From assembly GCA_963850915.1 (NCBI GenBank), contig CAWKND010000005.1:1054001-1118000 (forward strand): a stretch of DNA of 64,000 bases, read 5' to 3'. Position numbers and translations under genes: made by a program. This DNA comes from CAVTWH01 sp963850915. GTDB lineage: Bacteria > Actinomycetota > Actinomycetes > Mycobacteriales > Micromonosporaceae. The notes beneath the pieces are model-generated. The model was given only the letters and a program-made list of their open reading frames with translations. It had not been told where the DNA came from and made no database searches. Position 1 is the first letter of the stretch; every line of letters starts with the position of its first letter. Of the stretch, positions 42,544 through 51,444 are shown one piece after another.

Positions 42544-44556
42544 GTGCGCGCCGGGCAAATCAGCATCCTCGAAGGTTCGACGTTCATCGTCAGCGACGGC
42601 AACGGCGACATCCGCGCGGCCACCGACGCGGCGGTCGGCCTCTTCTACCGCGACACCCGCCACCTGTCCCGCTGGGAGATGCGGATCAACGGGCGTGAGC
42701 TGGAGGCGCTTGCCGCAGAGGTGGTCGAGTACGACGAGGTGTTCTTCTTCCTGATCGAGCCGACCGGCACCATCTACCGCAACCCGTCGCTGTCGGTGGT
42801 CCGCCGCCGGCACGTCGGCGAGGGCATGCAGGAGCAGATCGAAGTCACCAACCACGGTCTGGCACCCATGCAGGTGGAGCTGTCCGTGCTGTTCTCCGCC
42901 GACTTCGCGGACATCTTCGAGGTCAAGGACAAGCTGATGAAGGTCGGCGAACTCTCCCGGCGCAGCGCCGAGGGGCGCGCGGTACTGGCCTACCAGCGCG
43001 AGGACTTCCGCCGCGAGACGATCATCCGGGCCAAGGACGCGTTCTTCACCGACCAGTCGCTCACCTTCCGGCTCAGCCTCGCGCCGCGGGAGAGCTGGAA
43101 GTCCGACATCGAGGTGTCGGTGGCCACCGACCACGACCGGCCGGTACCCAAGCGCCAGCGGCACCAGCCGAACATGCCCGACAGCCTGGACGAGTGGCTG
43201 GCCGCCGCCCCGCACCTGGCCACCGACTGGGACGACCTGCGCCGGGTCTACCACCGCAGCCTGGTCGACCTCGCCGCGCTGCGGTTCTACCCGGAGGCGG
43301 TGCCCGACTCGTCGCTGCCCGCCGCCGGACTGCCCTGGTTCATGGCGCTCTTCGGCCGGGACAGCCTGCTCACCAGCTACCAGGTACTGCCGTTCGTGCC
43401 CGAGTTGGCGCGTACCACACTGCGGGCACTGGCTGCCCAGCAGTCCACCGGCTTCGACGACTTCCGGGACGCCGAGCCCGGCAAGATCCTGCACGAACTG
43501 CGGCACGGCGAGCTGACCCACTTCGGTGAGCGTCCACAGTCGCCCTACTTCGGCGCGGCCGACTCGACCCCGCTGTTCCTGGTCGTACTCGACGAGTACG
43601 AGCGCTGGACCGGGGACGTGGCGACGGTACGCGAGCTGGAGCCGGCCGCCCGCGCGGCGCTGGCCTGGCTGGAGGAGCACGCCGACGCCAACGGCGACGG
43701 GTACGTCGACTACGAGACCCGCAACTCCACCAGTGGCCTGGTCAACCAGTGCTGGAAGGACTCCTGGAACTCGATCGCGCACCCCGACGGCCGGCTCGCC
43801 TCGCTGCCGCGCACCGTGGTGGAGATCCAGGGGTACGCCTACGACGCGCGGGTACGGATGGCCCGGCTGGCCCGCGCCGTCTACGACGATGTGGAGCTGG
43901 CCGACCGGCTGGAGCGCGACGCCAAGGCGTTCAAGGAGCGCTTCGCCGTCGACTTCTGGCTGCCGGACAAGGGTTTCTACGCGCTGGCCCTGGACGGTGA
44001 GCGGCGACCGGTACCCACCCTTGCCTCCAACATCGGCCACCTGCTGTGGAGCGGACTGGTCGCCGACGAGCACGTGGAGCAGGTCACCCGGCACCTGCTC
44101 GGGCCGGAGATGTTCTCCGGCTGGGGGGTACGCACGCTCGCCGCCGGGCAGCCCCTCTACAACCCGATCGAGTACCACAACGGCACCGTCTGGCCGCACG
44201 ACACCGCGCTGATCGCGGCCGGACTGGCCCGCTACGGGCGCCGCGAGGAGGCCGGTCGGCTGGCACTGGCCCTGCTGCAGGCCGCCGCGCACTTCGACTA
44301 CCGGCTGCCCGAGGTCTTCGTCGGGTACGACCGGGCCACCACGGCCGGGCCGGTGGAGTACCCCACCGCCTGCTCGCCACAGGCCTGGGCGGCGGGTGCG
44401 CCGCTGCTGCTGCTGCGCGCGGTACTCGGCCTGGAGCCGGACGGGGAGCAGTTGCGCAGCGATCCGGCGATCCCGGCGGAGATCGGTCGGCTGGCGCTGC
44501 ACGGGGTACCGGGGCGCTGGGGGCGGGCGGACGTGACGGCCGGGTACGCCCACTAA
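42544..44556 (+). CDS. Amylo-alpha-1,6-glucosidase/glycogen debranching-type enzyme
   Basis: A 670-residue enzyme. The N-terminal beta domain (about 1-220, bacterial GDE_N type) opens ILEGSTFIVSDGNGDI and has FYRDTRHLSRWE. The C-terminal (alpha/alpha)6 barrel (about 230-640) has LPWFMALFGRDSLLTSYQ, GRDAEPGK-type FRDAEPGKILHELRHGE and NPIEYHNGTVWPHDTAL, with acidic residues in the positions expected for the family. It would trim alpha-1,6 branches or related alpha-glucosides in the cytoplasm. GTG at 42544 follows ACGGAGGCGAC. It diverges from the glycosyltransferase gene with 173 bases between starts. Confidence 0.88.
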   Translation: MRAGQISILEGSTFIVSDGNGDIRAATDAAVGLFYRDTRHLSRWEMRINGRELEALAAEVVEYDEVFFFLIEPTGTIYRNPSLSVVRRRHVGEGMQEQIEVTNHGLAPMQVELSVLFSADFADIFEVKDKLMKVGELSRRSAEGRAVLAYQREDFRRETIIRAKDAFFTDQSLTFRLSLAPRESWKSDIEVSVATDHDRPVPKRQRHQPNMPDSLDEWLAAAPHLATDWDDLRRVYHRSLVDLAALRFYPEAVPDSSLPAAGLPWFMALFGRDSLLTSYQVLPFVPELARTTLRALAAQQSTGFDDFRDAEPGKILHELRHGELTHFGERPQSPYFGAADSTPLFLVVLDEYERWTGDVATVRELEPAARAALAWLEEHADANGDGYVDYETRNSTSGLVNQCWKDSWNSIAHPDGRLASLPRTVVEIQGYAYDARVRMARLARAVYDDVELADRLERDAKAFKERFAVDFWLPDKGFYALALDGERRPVPTLASNIGHLLWSGLVADEHVEQVTRHLLGPEMFSGWGVRTLAAGQPLYNPIEYHNGTVWPHDTALIAAGLARYGRREEAGRLALALLQAAAHFDYRLPEVFVGYDRATTAGPVEYPTACSPQAWAAGAPLLLLRAVLGLEPDGEQLRSDPAIPAEIGRLALHGVPGRWGRADVTAGYAH

Positions 44557-44562
44557 CTACTC

Positions 44563-44592
44563 GATTGGGGTATTTTATCAAAAACCCCAATC
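44563..44592 (+). terminator. Hairpin with AT-rich loop
   Basis: GATTGGGGT (44563-44571) and ACCCCAATC (44584-44592) pair perfectly over 9 bp with a 12-base AT-rich loop. It follows the debranching-enzyme stop by 6 bases. Its AT richness is unusual for this genome. Confidence 0.7.
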
Positions 44593-44606
44593 TACGCATA
44601 CGGCAC

Positions 44607-46319
44607 ATGCCTCACTATGTACCCATGGCTGGCATGCTGGTCGTGACCACGGACGATGTACCCGGGTACCACGTCCGTGCCGTACTCGGTGAGGTGGTCG
44701 GGGTCACCGCCCGTAGCCACAACCCGTTCTCTGAGGGCGTCAAGGGGATGGACGGCAAGCCCAACCCGCAGCTGGGCATCGCCCTGCTGCGCTGGCGCGA
44801 GGATGCCGTCGGCAAGATGATCGAGGCGGCCGCCGCGATGGGGGCCAACGCGATCGTCGGCATGCGCTTCGACAACCGCTGGATCACCCAGCTGGTCAGC
44901 GAAATCTGCGCCTACGGCACCGCGGTACAGGTCAGCTACGTGGTGGAGGAGACCCCGCCACCACCGGCCGCACCGCCCGCTCCGCCGCCCGAGCCCGAGC
45001 CGCCGGCCGGTCCAGCCGGCCGGCACGCGCGCGTCGAGGACGGCGGTCCACGCCCCGAACCTCCGCCGGCCGAGCCCGACGCCGCCAAGTCCGAGCCGCA
45101 CGAGCCGCGGCCAGCTCAGGGAGAGCCCACCGAGCCTCCGTCGCGGGAGCCCGAGCCGGGCGGCGGCCAGCCCGCCGCGCCTTCGGCACCCGCGCCCGAG
45201 TCCGCCAGCGGCCGGCCCGCCGCGCCTTCGGCACCCGCGCCCGAGTCCGCCAGCGGCCGGCCAGCCGCGCCTTCGGCACCTGAGTCCGGCCGGGGCGGGC
45301 CCGCCGAGCCACTGCTCGCCGGCGGTACCGACGCGCCGACCGACCCCGGCCCGGTGGCGCGGCCGGCGGCCACAGCGCCGGTGACGGGGGTACCCGACGC
45401 CTTCCGACGCGGTAACCGAGGTTGTGCCGGGGACGCCGGTACCCCCGTCTGGTCCCGGCCCGCAGGCCACCCGGCGGCGCCCGTCCCCGACGCCCCGCTG
45501 ACCCGCGCCCGCTCACCCGTGCCGGTGGACCGGCCGGAGTCGCTGGATAGGCTGGACCTGGGCCGTTGCGGCCCGGCGAACAGCGGGCGAGAACGGCGGG
45601 GGTACGTGGATACCGACGGTGCGGGCGCGACTGGACTGGCGGCGGTGCTGTTCGACATGGACGGCACGCTGGTCGACAGCGAGAAGGTCTGGGACGTCGG
45701 GCTGGCGGAGCTGGCCGCCCGCTACGGTGGTGCGCTCTCCGCAGAGGCCCGGGCCGAGATGGTCGGTACCAGCATGACCGAGTCCATGGCCATCCTGCAC
45801 GGTGACATCGGGCAGCCCTGGCGCGACGAGACGACCAGCGTCGACTGGCTCGAGGAGCGGGTCAAGGAGCTGTTCGCCGACGGGCTGATCTGGCGACCAG
45901 GAGCCCAGCGGCTGCTCGCCGCGGTGACCGCCGCGGGCATCCCGGCCGCCCTGGTCACCGCCACCCGCCGGCACCTGGTCGACGTGGCGCTGGAGACCAT
46001 CGGGCGTACCCACTTCGCGGCCGTGGTCTGCGGTGACGAGGTGGACGAGACCAAGCCGCACCCCCGGCCGTACCTGACCGCGGCCACCCTGCTCGGCGTG
46101 GACATCGCGCGCTGCGTGGCGATCGAGGATTCACCGACCGGAGTGGCCAGCGCGCTGGCGGCCGGGGCGCGGGTACTCGCGGTACCGTGCGAAGTGGACC
46201 TGTCGCACATTGCCGGGGTGACCCTGGTGCAGAGCCTCGACGAGGTGGACGTGGAGTATCTACGGCGACTCGCCGCCCCCGTCCCGGTGGGGGACAGGAG
46301 CGGCGAGCCCGGCGCGTGA
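44607..46319 (+). CDS. YbjQ-like domain, Pro-rich linker and HAD phosphatase in one open frame
   Basis: A single uninterrupted frame of 570 residues. Residues about 10-115 are a YbjQ/DUF74 domain (MLVVTTDDVPGYHVRAVLGE, MGANAIVGMRFDNRW). Residues about 118-330 are Pro/Ala/Glu-rich with a 15-residue tandem repeat. Residues from about 345 are a HAD-like hydrolase (FDMDGTLVDSEKVW). No stop separates them. In relatives, as I remember them, the two domains are separate genes, and the sequence before the HAD part looks like a leader (GTG at 45606 after CGGCGGGGG), so two genes whose first stop was lost is as likely as a true fusion. Start could also be ATG 44625 or 44634. Confidence 0.6.
   Translation: MPHYVPMAGMLVVTTDDVPGYHVRAVLGEVVGVTARSHNPFSEGVKGMDGKPNPQLGIALLRWREDAVGKMIEAAAAMGANAIVGMRFDNRWITQLVSEICAYGTAVQVSYVVEETPPPPAAPPAPPPEPEPPAGPAGRHARVEDGGPRPEPPPAEPDAAKSEPHEPRPAQGEPTEPPSREPEPGGGQPAAPSAPAPESASGRPAAPSAPAPESASGRPAAPSAPESGRGGPAEPLLAGGTDAPTDPGPVARPAATAPVTGVPDAFRRGNRGCAGDAGTPVWSRPAGHPAAPVPDAPLTRARSPVPVDRPESLDRLDLGRCGPANSGRERRGYVDTDGAGATGLAAVLFDMDGTLVDSEKVWDVGLAELAARYGGALSAEARAEMVGTSMTESMAILHGDIGQPWRDETTSVDWLEERVKELFADGLIWRPGAQRLLAAVTAAGIPAALVTATRRHLVDVALETIGRTHFAAVVCGDEVDETKPHPRPYLTAATLLGVDIARCVAIEDSPTGVASALAAGARVLAVPCEVDLSHIAGVTLVQSLDEVDVEYLRRLAAPVPVGDRSGEPGA
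45171..45290 (+). repeat. 45-bp tandem repeat in the Pro-rich linker
   Basis: A 45-base unit starting CCCGCCGCGCCTTCGGCACC occurs at 45171-45215 and 45216-45260, with a partial third copy to about 45290. It encodes repeats of PAAPSAPAPESASGR. The unit keeps the reading frame, so copy number could vary without breaking the protein. Confidence 0.9.
45606..46319 (+). CDS. HAD family hydrolase (probable independent start)
   Basis: A 237-residue haloacid-dehalogenase-like phosphatase of the beta-phosphoglucomutase/YcjU type. Motif I is LFDMDGTLVDS, motif II lies in PAALVTATRR, motif III is the Lys in DETKPHPRPY, and motif IV is CVAIEDSPTGV. It has a helical cap between motifs I and II. The GTG at 45606 is in the same frame as the upstream YbjQ-like region, but its ribosome site and the loss of coding character just before it support separate translation. 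It is convergent with the ABC permease gene, 4 bases apart. Substrate unknown; probably a small phosphorylated metabolite. Confidence 0.75.
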   Translation: MDTDGAGATGLAAVLFDMDGTLVDSEKVWDVGLAELAARYGGALSAEARAEMVGTSMTESMAILHGDIGQPWRDETTSVDWLEERVKELFADGLIWRPGAQRLLAAVTAAGIPAALVTATRRHLVDVALETIGRTHFAAVVCGDEVDETKPHPRPYLTAATLLGVDIARCVAIEDSPTGVASALAAGARVLAVPCEVDLSHIAGVTLVQSLDEVDVEYLRRLAAPVPVGDRSGEPGA

Positions 46320-46323
46320 CCGG

Positions 46324-48852
46324 CTACTCGTACGCGATGGCGGAGAGCACGTTGGTGCGCGCCGCCCGGATCGCCGGGAGAACCGCGGCCACCACGCCGA
46401 CCACGGCCGCCAGGATCAGGTAGGTCACCATCGCGCTCCACGGCAGTGCGAACCGGCTGAACCCCTGGTCGTGCAGGGCGCGTACCACTGCGGCGCCCAG
46501 GCCGGTACCGACCGCGAGGCCGAGCAGCGCACCGAAGACCGAGATCACCACCGACTCCACGGTGATCATCCGCATCAGCTGGGCCCGGCGCAGCCCGACC
46601 GCCCGCAGCAGCCCCAACTCCCGGGTGCGCTCCAGTACGGAGAGCGCCAGGGTGTTGATGATGCCCAGTACCGCGATCAGGATGGCCAGCCCGAGCAGTA
46701 CCTGGATCATCGTGAGCAGCGAGTTGAACTGGCTGGTCTGCTGCTTGATGAAGTCGGTACGGTCGGCCACGTTCACCTCGGGACTGTCCTGCAGCAGCCG
46801 GTCGACCTGGGCCAGCACCGGCCCGCTCGGGGTGCCGTCGGCCAGCCGCAGGTACCCGTACGCCGGCTGGGGTGAGGTCATGTACTGCCCGTCGGCCGGC
46901 GACACGATCCAGCTGCTGAGTACCTGGCTCTCCTTGTAGATGCCGACCACGGTCTCGGTGTGCTGGCCCCCGGTCGCGTACTGCACGCTGACCGTACTGC
47001 CCACGTGCAGTCCCTTGGCGGTGGCCGCCTTCTGGCCCACCACCAGCTGCCCGGGCTGCAACTGCGCGAGGCTGCCGGCGACTGGCTTCAGCAGGAACAT
47101 GTCGGCCAGCGCCGGCAGGTCGTCGACCGAGCTGACCCCGTTGCGGTCGCCGTTGATCAGTGCCCCGTCCACCGTCTCGGTGGCCACCTCGCGTACCCCG
47201 GCCACCTGCCGGGCCTTCGCCGCGACCGCCTTGTCGAAGGTGGGCGGCAGGTTGCTGCTCTGGTCGCCGGAGATGAACAGGTCCACCCGGGTCTGGTCCT
47301 GCGCCAGGTTGTTCAGGCTGGCGGTGGCCGAGCTGAGCACCACGTTCACCCCGGTGATCAGGGCCAGGCCGACCATCAGCGCGGCAGCGGTGATGGCGGT
47401 ACGGCGCGGGTTGCGGCCGGAGTTGAGCCGGCCCAACTTTCCGGGTACCGACCAGGAGAACAGTGCTCCCACGGCACTGACCACCGGGCGTACCACCAGC
47501 GGGGTGAGCAGTGCCACGCCGACGAAGCTCACCAGTACCCCGAGGAGTACCAGCCACAGCGTCGCCGAGCCGGCCCCGGTCAGCCCCCAGGTGAGTACCG
47601 CGGCGCCGACCAGTGTGGTCACCCCGCCGCCGATGCTGACCCGGGTCAGCGGCCGGTCCGGGATCGCCACCTCGGCCAGTGCCGCCACCGGCGGGATCTT
47701 CGAGGCCCGGATCGCCGGCAGCAGCGCGGCTATCACGGTGATCCCGATACCGACCGCGAACGAGGAGATCACCGCGGCGAGCGGCAGCCCGACCCCGGCC
47801 ACCTGCAGTCCACCGGAGGCGTGTGCCAGCAGAGCGGCCAGGCCGGCACCGACGCCGAGCCCGGCGGCCAGCCCGACCACCGAGGCGAACACCCCGATCA
47901 CCACCGCCTCCACCAGGACGGAGCCGATGACCTGCCGGCGCGCACCGCCGAGGGCCCGCATCAGGGCCAGTTCCCGGGTCCGCTGCGCGACGATGATCGA
48001 GAACGTGTTGAGGATCAGGAAGGTACCGACGAACAGGGCCACCCCGGCGAAGCCGAGCAGGATCTTGTTGAAGAAGGAGAGCCCGTCGCTCACGTCCGCG
48101 CCGGCCGCCTTGGCCAGCTCGGCCGACGTCTGCACCCGGTACTGGCTGCCGACCGCGGCGGCCACCCGCTGCTTCAGCTCGGTGTCCGACACGCCGCTCG
48201 CCGCTGTGACGTCGATGCCGGTGTACACGTCCGGCTGGCCGAGCATCAGCTTCTGCGCGACCGGCGTGGTGAACACCACGCTCATCGCGCCACCGAGGGT
48301 GTCCCGGTCGCCGCTGTAGCCGAAGATCCCGACCAGCGTGAACGTCTGCTTCGGCTCCCTGGTGAGGATGCCGACCTGGTCACCCAGGTGCAGTCCGGCC
48401 TTGTCGACCAGGGCGGCGTTCATCGCCACCTCGTTGTCCGCCTGCGGCACATGGCCGGAGCGCAGGATCTGGCTGCCGTCACCGCTCCAGTTCTGGCCGA
48501 AGCGCGGCGCGCCGAAGGTGGAGACCACCTTGCCGTTGGTACCGACGACCCGGGCGCCGTCGGCCAGTACCGAACCGGACGCGGTGCGCACCCCAGGTAC
48601 CGAGCGGACGGTGGCCAACAGGCTCGCCGGTACCGTCGTCGCCTGGTCACCGTCGAGTGTCGGTACCTGGTTGACCTGCACGTCGATGTTGGCGAACGCA
48701 CCGGCGAACATGTCGTCGAAGGAGCGGGAGAGCGTGTCGGTGAGTACGAACGCACCGGACACGAACATCACCCCCAGCACCACGGCGAAGCCGGACAGGG
48801 CCAGCCGCAGCTTGCGGGAGAGCAGGCTCTTCAGCGTCGCGTGCAGCATCAC
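46324..48852 (-). CDS. ABC transporter permease, FtsX/MacB type (842 aa)
   Basis: An 842-residue permease with two FtsX-like modules: a first helix right at the N-terminus (LSRKLRLALSGFAVVLGVMF), a large extracellular domain (about 50-240), three helices around 260-370, a central pair near 415-460, a second extracellular domain (about 520-700) and three last helices. Permeases of this kind do not import; they drive lipoprotein, lipid or peptide export, or transmit force to periplasmic partners. The GTG start overlaps the ATPase stop (GTGA). Strongly similar in layout to the permease at 54876-57425, including the ending NVLSAIAYE versus NVLEAIAYE. Confidence 0.9.
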   Translation of the reverse strand: MMLHATLKSLLSRKLRLALSGFAVVLGVMFVSGAFVLTDTLSRSFDDMFAGAFANIDVQVNQVPTLDGDQATTVPASLLATVRSVPGVRTASGSVLADGARVVGTNGKVVSTFGAPRFGQNWSGDGSQILRSGHVPQADNEVAMNAALVDKAGLHLGDQVGILTREPKQTFTLVGIFGYSGDRDTLGGAMSVVFTTPVAQKLMLGQPDVYTGIDVTAASGVSDTELKQRVAAAVGSQYRVQTSAELAKAAGADVSDGLSFFNKILLGFAGVALFVGTFLILNTFSIIVAQRTRELALMRALGGARRQVIGSVLVEAVVIGVFASVVGLAAGLGVGAGLAALLAHASGGLQVAGVGLPLAAVISSFAVGIGITVIAALLPAIRASKIPPVAALAEVAIPDRPLTRVSIGGGVTTLVGAAVLTWGLTGAGSATLWLVLLGVLVSFVGVALLTPLVVRPVVSAVGALFSWSVPGKLGRLNSGRNPRRTAITAAALMVGLALITGVNVVLSSATASLNNLAQDQTRVDLFISGDQSSNLPPTFDKAVAAKARQVAGVREVATETVDGALINGDRNGVSSVDDLPALADMFLLKPVAGSLAQLQPGQLVVGQKAATAKGLHVGSTVSVQYATGGQHTETVVGIYKESQVLSSWIVSPADGQYMTSPQPAYGYLRLADGTPSGPVLAQVDRLLQDSPEVNVADRTDFIKQQTSQFNSLLTMIQVLLGLAILIAVLGIINTLALSVLERTRELGLLRAVGLRRAQLMRMITVESVVISVFGALLGLAVGTGLGAAVVRALHDQGFSRFALPWSAMVTYLILAAVVGVVAAVLPAIRAARTNVLSAIAYE

Positions 48853-49640
48853 CGATCACCCGCGCCGACACTGCTCTGCGCGCTGGCGGCCAGGGTGTCC
48901 AGCCGCTTCATCGTGTCCAGTACCGCGTCGGCGCTGGGTTGGCGTAGCTCGGCGACGACCTGACCGTCGGCCAGGAAGATCACCCGGTCGGCGTACGACG
49001 CGGCGTTCGGGTCATGGGTGACCATCACGATCGTCTGCCCGTAGTCGCGTACCGAGCGCTGCAGGAAGCCGAGTACCTCCGCACCCGAGCGGGAGTCGAG
49101 GTTGCCGGTCGGCTCGTCGGCGAAGATCACCTCGGGCCGGCTCACCAGCGCCCGCGCACAGGCCACCCGCTGCTGTTGGCCACCGGAGAGCTGGCTGGGC
49201 CGGTGGGACAGCCGGTCGCCGAGGCCGACGGTCTCGATCACCCGCCGGTACCACTCCTTGTCCGGCTTGCGCCCGGCGATCGCCAGCGGCAGCAGGATGT
49301 TCTCCTCGGCGCTGAGCGTGGGCAGCAGGTTGAACTGCTGGAAGATGAAGCCGACCTGATCGCGGCGGAGTTTGGTGAGCCCGGCGTCGGACAGTCCGGT
49401 GAGCGCGGTACCCCCGATGAAGACCTCACCGCGAGTCACCGTGTCCAGCCCGGCCAGGCAGTGCATGAGCGTCGACTTGCCGGAGCCGGACGGCCCCATG
49501 ATCGCCGTGAACTCGCCGCGGCGCAGTTCGACGCTGACCCCGCGCAGCGCCGCCACCTGTGCCTCGCCGCTGCCGTACACCTTCCATAGGCCGTCCGCTC
49601 GGGCCGCGATCGCGGTCGTCGTGGCCACCGTGGCTGTCAC
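48849..49640 (-). CDS. ABC transporter ATP-binding protein (MacB/LolD type)
   Basis: A 263-residue ATPase with Walker [11 protein letters not shown]-loop in [13 protein letters not shown], signature [16 protein letters not shown], Walker [13 protein letters not shown] and the H-loop in [15 protein letters not shown]. The GNLDSRSG sequence is typical of the MacB/LolD/FtsE group. GTG at 49640 is chosen because a strong AGGAGG lies 5 bases upstream. It powers the FtsX-type permease encoded next. Its sequence is very close to the ATPase at 57430-58245, which indicates a duplicated cassette. Confidence 0.94.
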   Translation of the reverse strand: MTATVATTTAIAARADGLWKVYGSGEAQVAALRGVSVELRRGEFTAIMGPSGSGKSTLMHCLAGLDTVTRGEVFIGGTALTGLSDAGLTKLRRDQVGFIFQQFNLLPTLSAEENILLPLAIAGRKPDKEWYRRVIETVGLGDRLSHRPSQLSGGQQQRVACARALVSRPEVIFADEPTGNLDSRSGAEVLGFLQRSVRDYGQTIVMVTHDPNAASYADRVIFLADGQVVAELRQPSADAVLDTMKRLDTLAASAQSSVGAGDR

Positions 49641-49839
49641 TGTTGCCTCCTGGGGAGTTCTGGACCGGCCGGGCTGCTGCCCGGCCGGCCCACTTATCGT
49701 CACGGCGCGCGAGCGCCGATTCGTCGGTCCCCAGGTGGACGCGGGGTGGAGATCCGGGTGGGGGTCACCCCCACCCCGGGTCAGGGTTTCTCCCCGAGTA
49801 CGCCACCCTCGCCGTCCTCCCTGTCGATGTGCGTACGAA

Positions 49840-49872
49840 GCCGGGAACCGTTGGCGGACAACGGTTCCCGGC
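49840..49872 (-). terminator. Perfect 13-bp terminator after the lipase gene
   Basis: Arms 49840-49852 and 49860-49872 are exact complements with a 7-base loop, 17 bases past the lipase stop. Nothing else was found in the 249-base gap apart from the ATPase promoter region. Confidence 0.85.
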
Positions 49873-49889
49873 CCCGCGATGGGCGGTGG

Positions 49890-51281
49890 TCAATAGAGGT
49901 ACTGGTAGTAGGAGGCGTAGTGCGCCTGCTGTACCGGTGACAGGCCGGTACTCGACGTGAACGTGCTCCGGTTCGAGCAGGTGAGATCGAGGAACGCGTC
50001 GCAGAAGATGTACCGGCGACTGGTACCGGCGTCGTGCAGTACGTCCATGTGCGCGTACAGCGCCGACCACTGCCCACTGGTGTAGATCACTTTGTGCGCG
50101 GCCGGCATGCTGCCCGGTACCGAGCTGCTCGCCGGTACCAGCAGGTCGTCGTCGGCGCCGATGATCGTCCAGTCGGTGCCGGTCTGTGCCTGCGGGTTGT
50201 CGATGAGCCAGTTCATGAAGGCCGAGCCGCCGATCATGTCGGCGCACTCCTGGTTGCGGCCGAGCGTCGGTACCACCGCGCACAGCGCGTTGCCGCCTTC
50301 GGAGGTACCCCGGTGCGGGGTCTCCAGCGTGGTCACGTCCTCCACGTACAGGTAGGGCGGGAAGCCCTGGTAGTGCTTCTGTACGCCGGTGAGCGCCGCC
50401 TTGATGATCAGCCCGCCCATCGAGTGCCCGACCAGGTCCACCGACTTGCCGTGCGCCGAGTACTGCTCGAATATCTGCACCGCGAGCGCCGCGCCGAGCA
50501 GGATGATCCCGGTCGACCGGTCGCTGTCGTAGTCGAAGTACTGGTCGCAGCCGGTATCGAGGAGGTAGTAGCACCAGACCTGGGTGTTGGCGGCCGACAG
50601 CGTGCCGGGTCCGGCGTACTGGAAGTCGCTGACCGTGTCGCCCCAGTAGCTGTCCTGGTTCAACCCCGGAATCTCGTCACTGGGCGTGGCGTCGTACCCG
50701 TGCACGAAGATCGTGGTCTTGTTCAGCCCCTCGCTGCGCGCCGGTATCCCGTCCTGGCACACCGCCTCGCAGTAGTTCGGGCTGCCGGTGAGGTTCCAAA
50801 CCGGCAGGTCCTCCTTGCCGTCGCTGTTGGCGTTGTAGGTGACCGAGCCGTCCCCGGTCCAGTACCCGACGTTCACGTCGTTGCGGTACACCGTGCAGGT
50901 CAGCGAGCCGGACGAGGCACCGTTGATGGTGGACATCTCGTCGCAGTGGGTGTTCTGCACCGTGCTGTTGTTGAGCTGCAGCGCGTTGTACACGCTGAAG
51001 CCGTCGAACTTGGCGTTGTCGATCGGGTCGCTGTCGCTGCCCGGCGACCACTTCACCTTGATGTCGGACTGGTAGTAGTTGAGGCCGTCCTGCCGGATGC
51101 AGGTGTTGATGGTGACCACGATGTCGCGCCGCTTGGGCAGCACGATGGTCTTCGTCTGGTTCGCCGAGCACAGCTGGGTACCGATCGCTGCGGCGGCCGG
51201 CGTGGCCAGCGCGACGGTCAGCAGGCCGGTACCGAGCAGGGCGGCCACCGCCGCGGCGAGTGGTCTGCGGATGGATTTCAT
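49890..51281 (-). CDS. Secreted alpha/beta-hydrolase (lipase-like)
   Basis: A 463-residue exported hydrolase. A clear signal peptide (residues 1-32, ending LATPAAAAIG) is followed by a beta-rich N-terminal domain with several Cys (about 35-190), and then the alpha/beta-hydrolase domain with FVHGYDATPSDE, the nucleophile elbow GHSMGG (Ser287), a likely acid in GADDDLLVP and a His in YAHMDVLHD. This pattern fits triacylglycerol lipases or esterases of actinomycetes. ATG at 51281 follows GGAGG; an upstream start would place 43 residues before the signal. It lies between the SARP-like regulator and the ABC cassette, which may regulate and accompany it. Confidence 0.85.
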   Translation of the reverse strand: MKSIRRPLAAAVAALLGTGLLTVALATPAAAAIGTQLCSANQTKTIVLPKRRDIVVTINTCIRQDGLNYYQSDIKVKWSPGSDSDPIDNAKFDGFSVYNALQLNNSTVQNTHCDEMSTINGASSGSLTCTVYRNDVNVGYWTGDGSVTYNANSDGKEDLPVWNLTGSPNYCEAVCQDGIPARSEGLNKTTIFVHGYDATPSDEIPGLNQDSYWGDTVSDFQYAGPGTLSAANTQVWCYYLLDTGCDQYFDYDSDRSTGIILLGAALAVQIFEQYSAHGKSVDLVGHSMGGLIIKAALTGVQKHYQGFPPYLYVEDVTTLETPHRGTSEGGNALCAVVPTLGRNQECADMIGGSAFMNWLIDNPQAQTGTDWTIIGADDDLLVPASSSVPGSMPAAHKVIYTSGQWSALYAHMDVLHDAGTSRRYIFCDAFLDLTCSNRSTFTSSTGLSPVQQAHYASYYQYLY

Positions 51282-51444
51282 GGGCTCGCGCCTCCGGTTG
51301 GATTGGAAGACGACGCTCGGGCTGCCGACCAGGCGTCGAAAGGCTGCTGTCGCCAGGGGTCGGCTCGTGCGGGCAGCCTGCGACGACCGACCGTTCCGGT
51401 CGCTATCCATTCGCTAGCCGTGCCCCCTGTGGCCAGTCGGCGGG

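Noticed and set aside
42367..44553. 728-codon minus-strand frame opposite the debranching-type gene
   Set aside because: No motif; it shadows a conserved enzyme.
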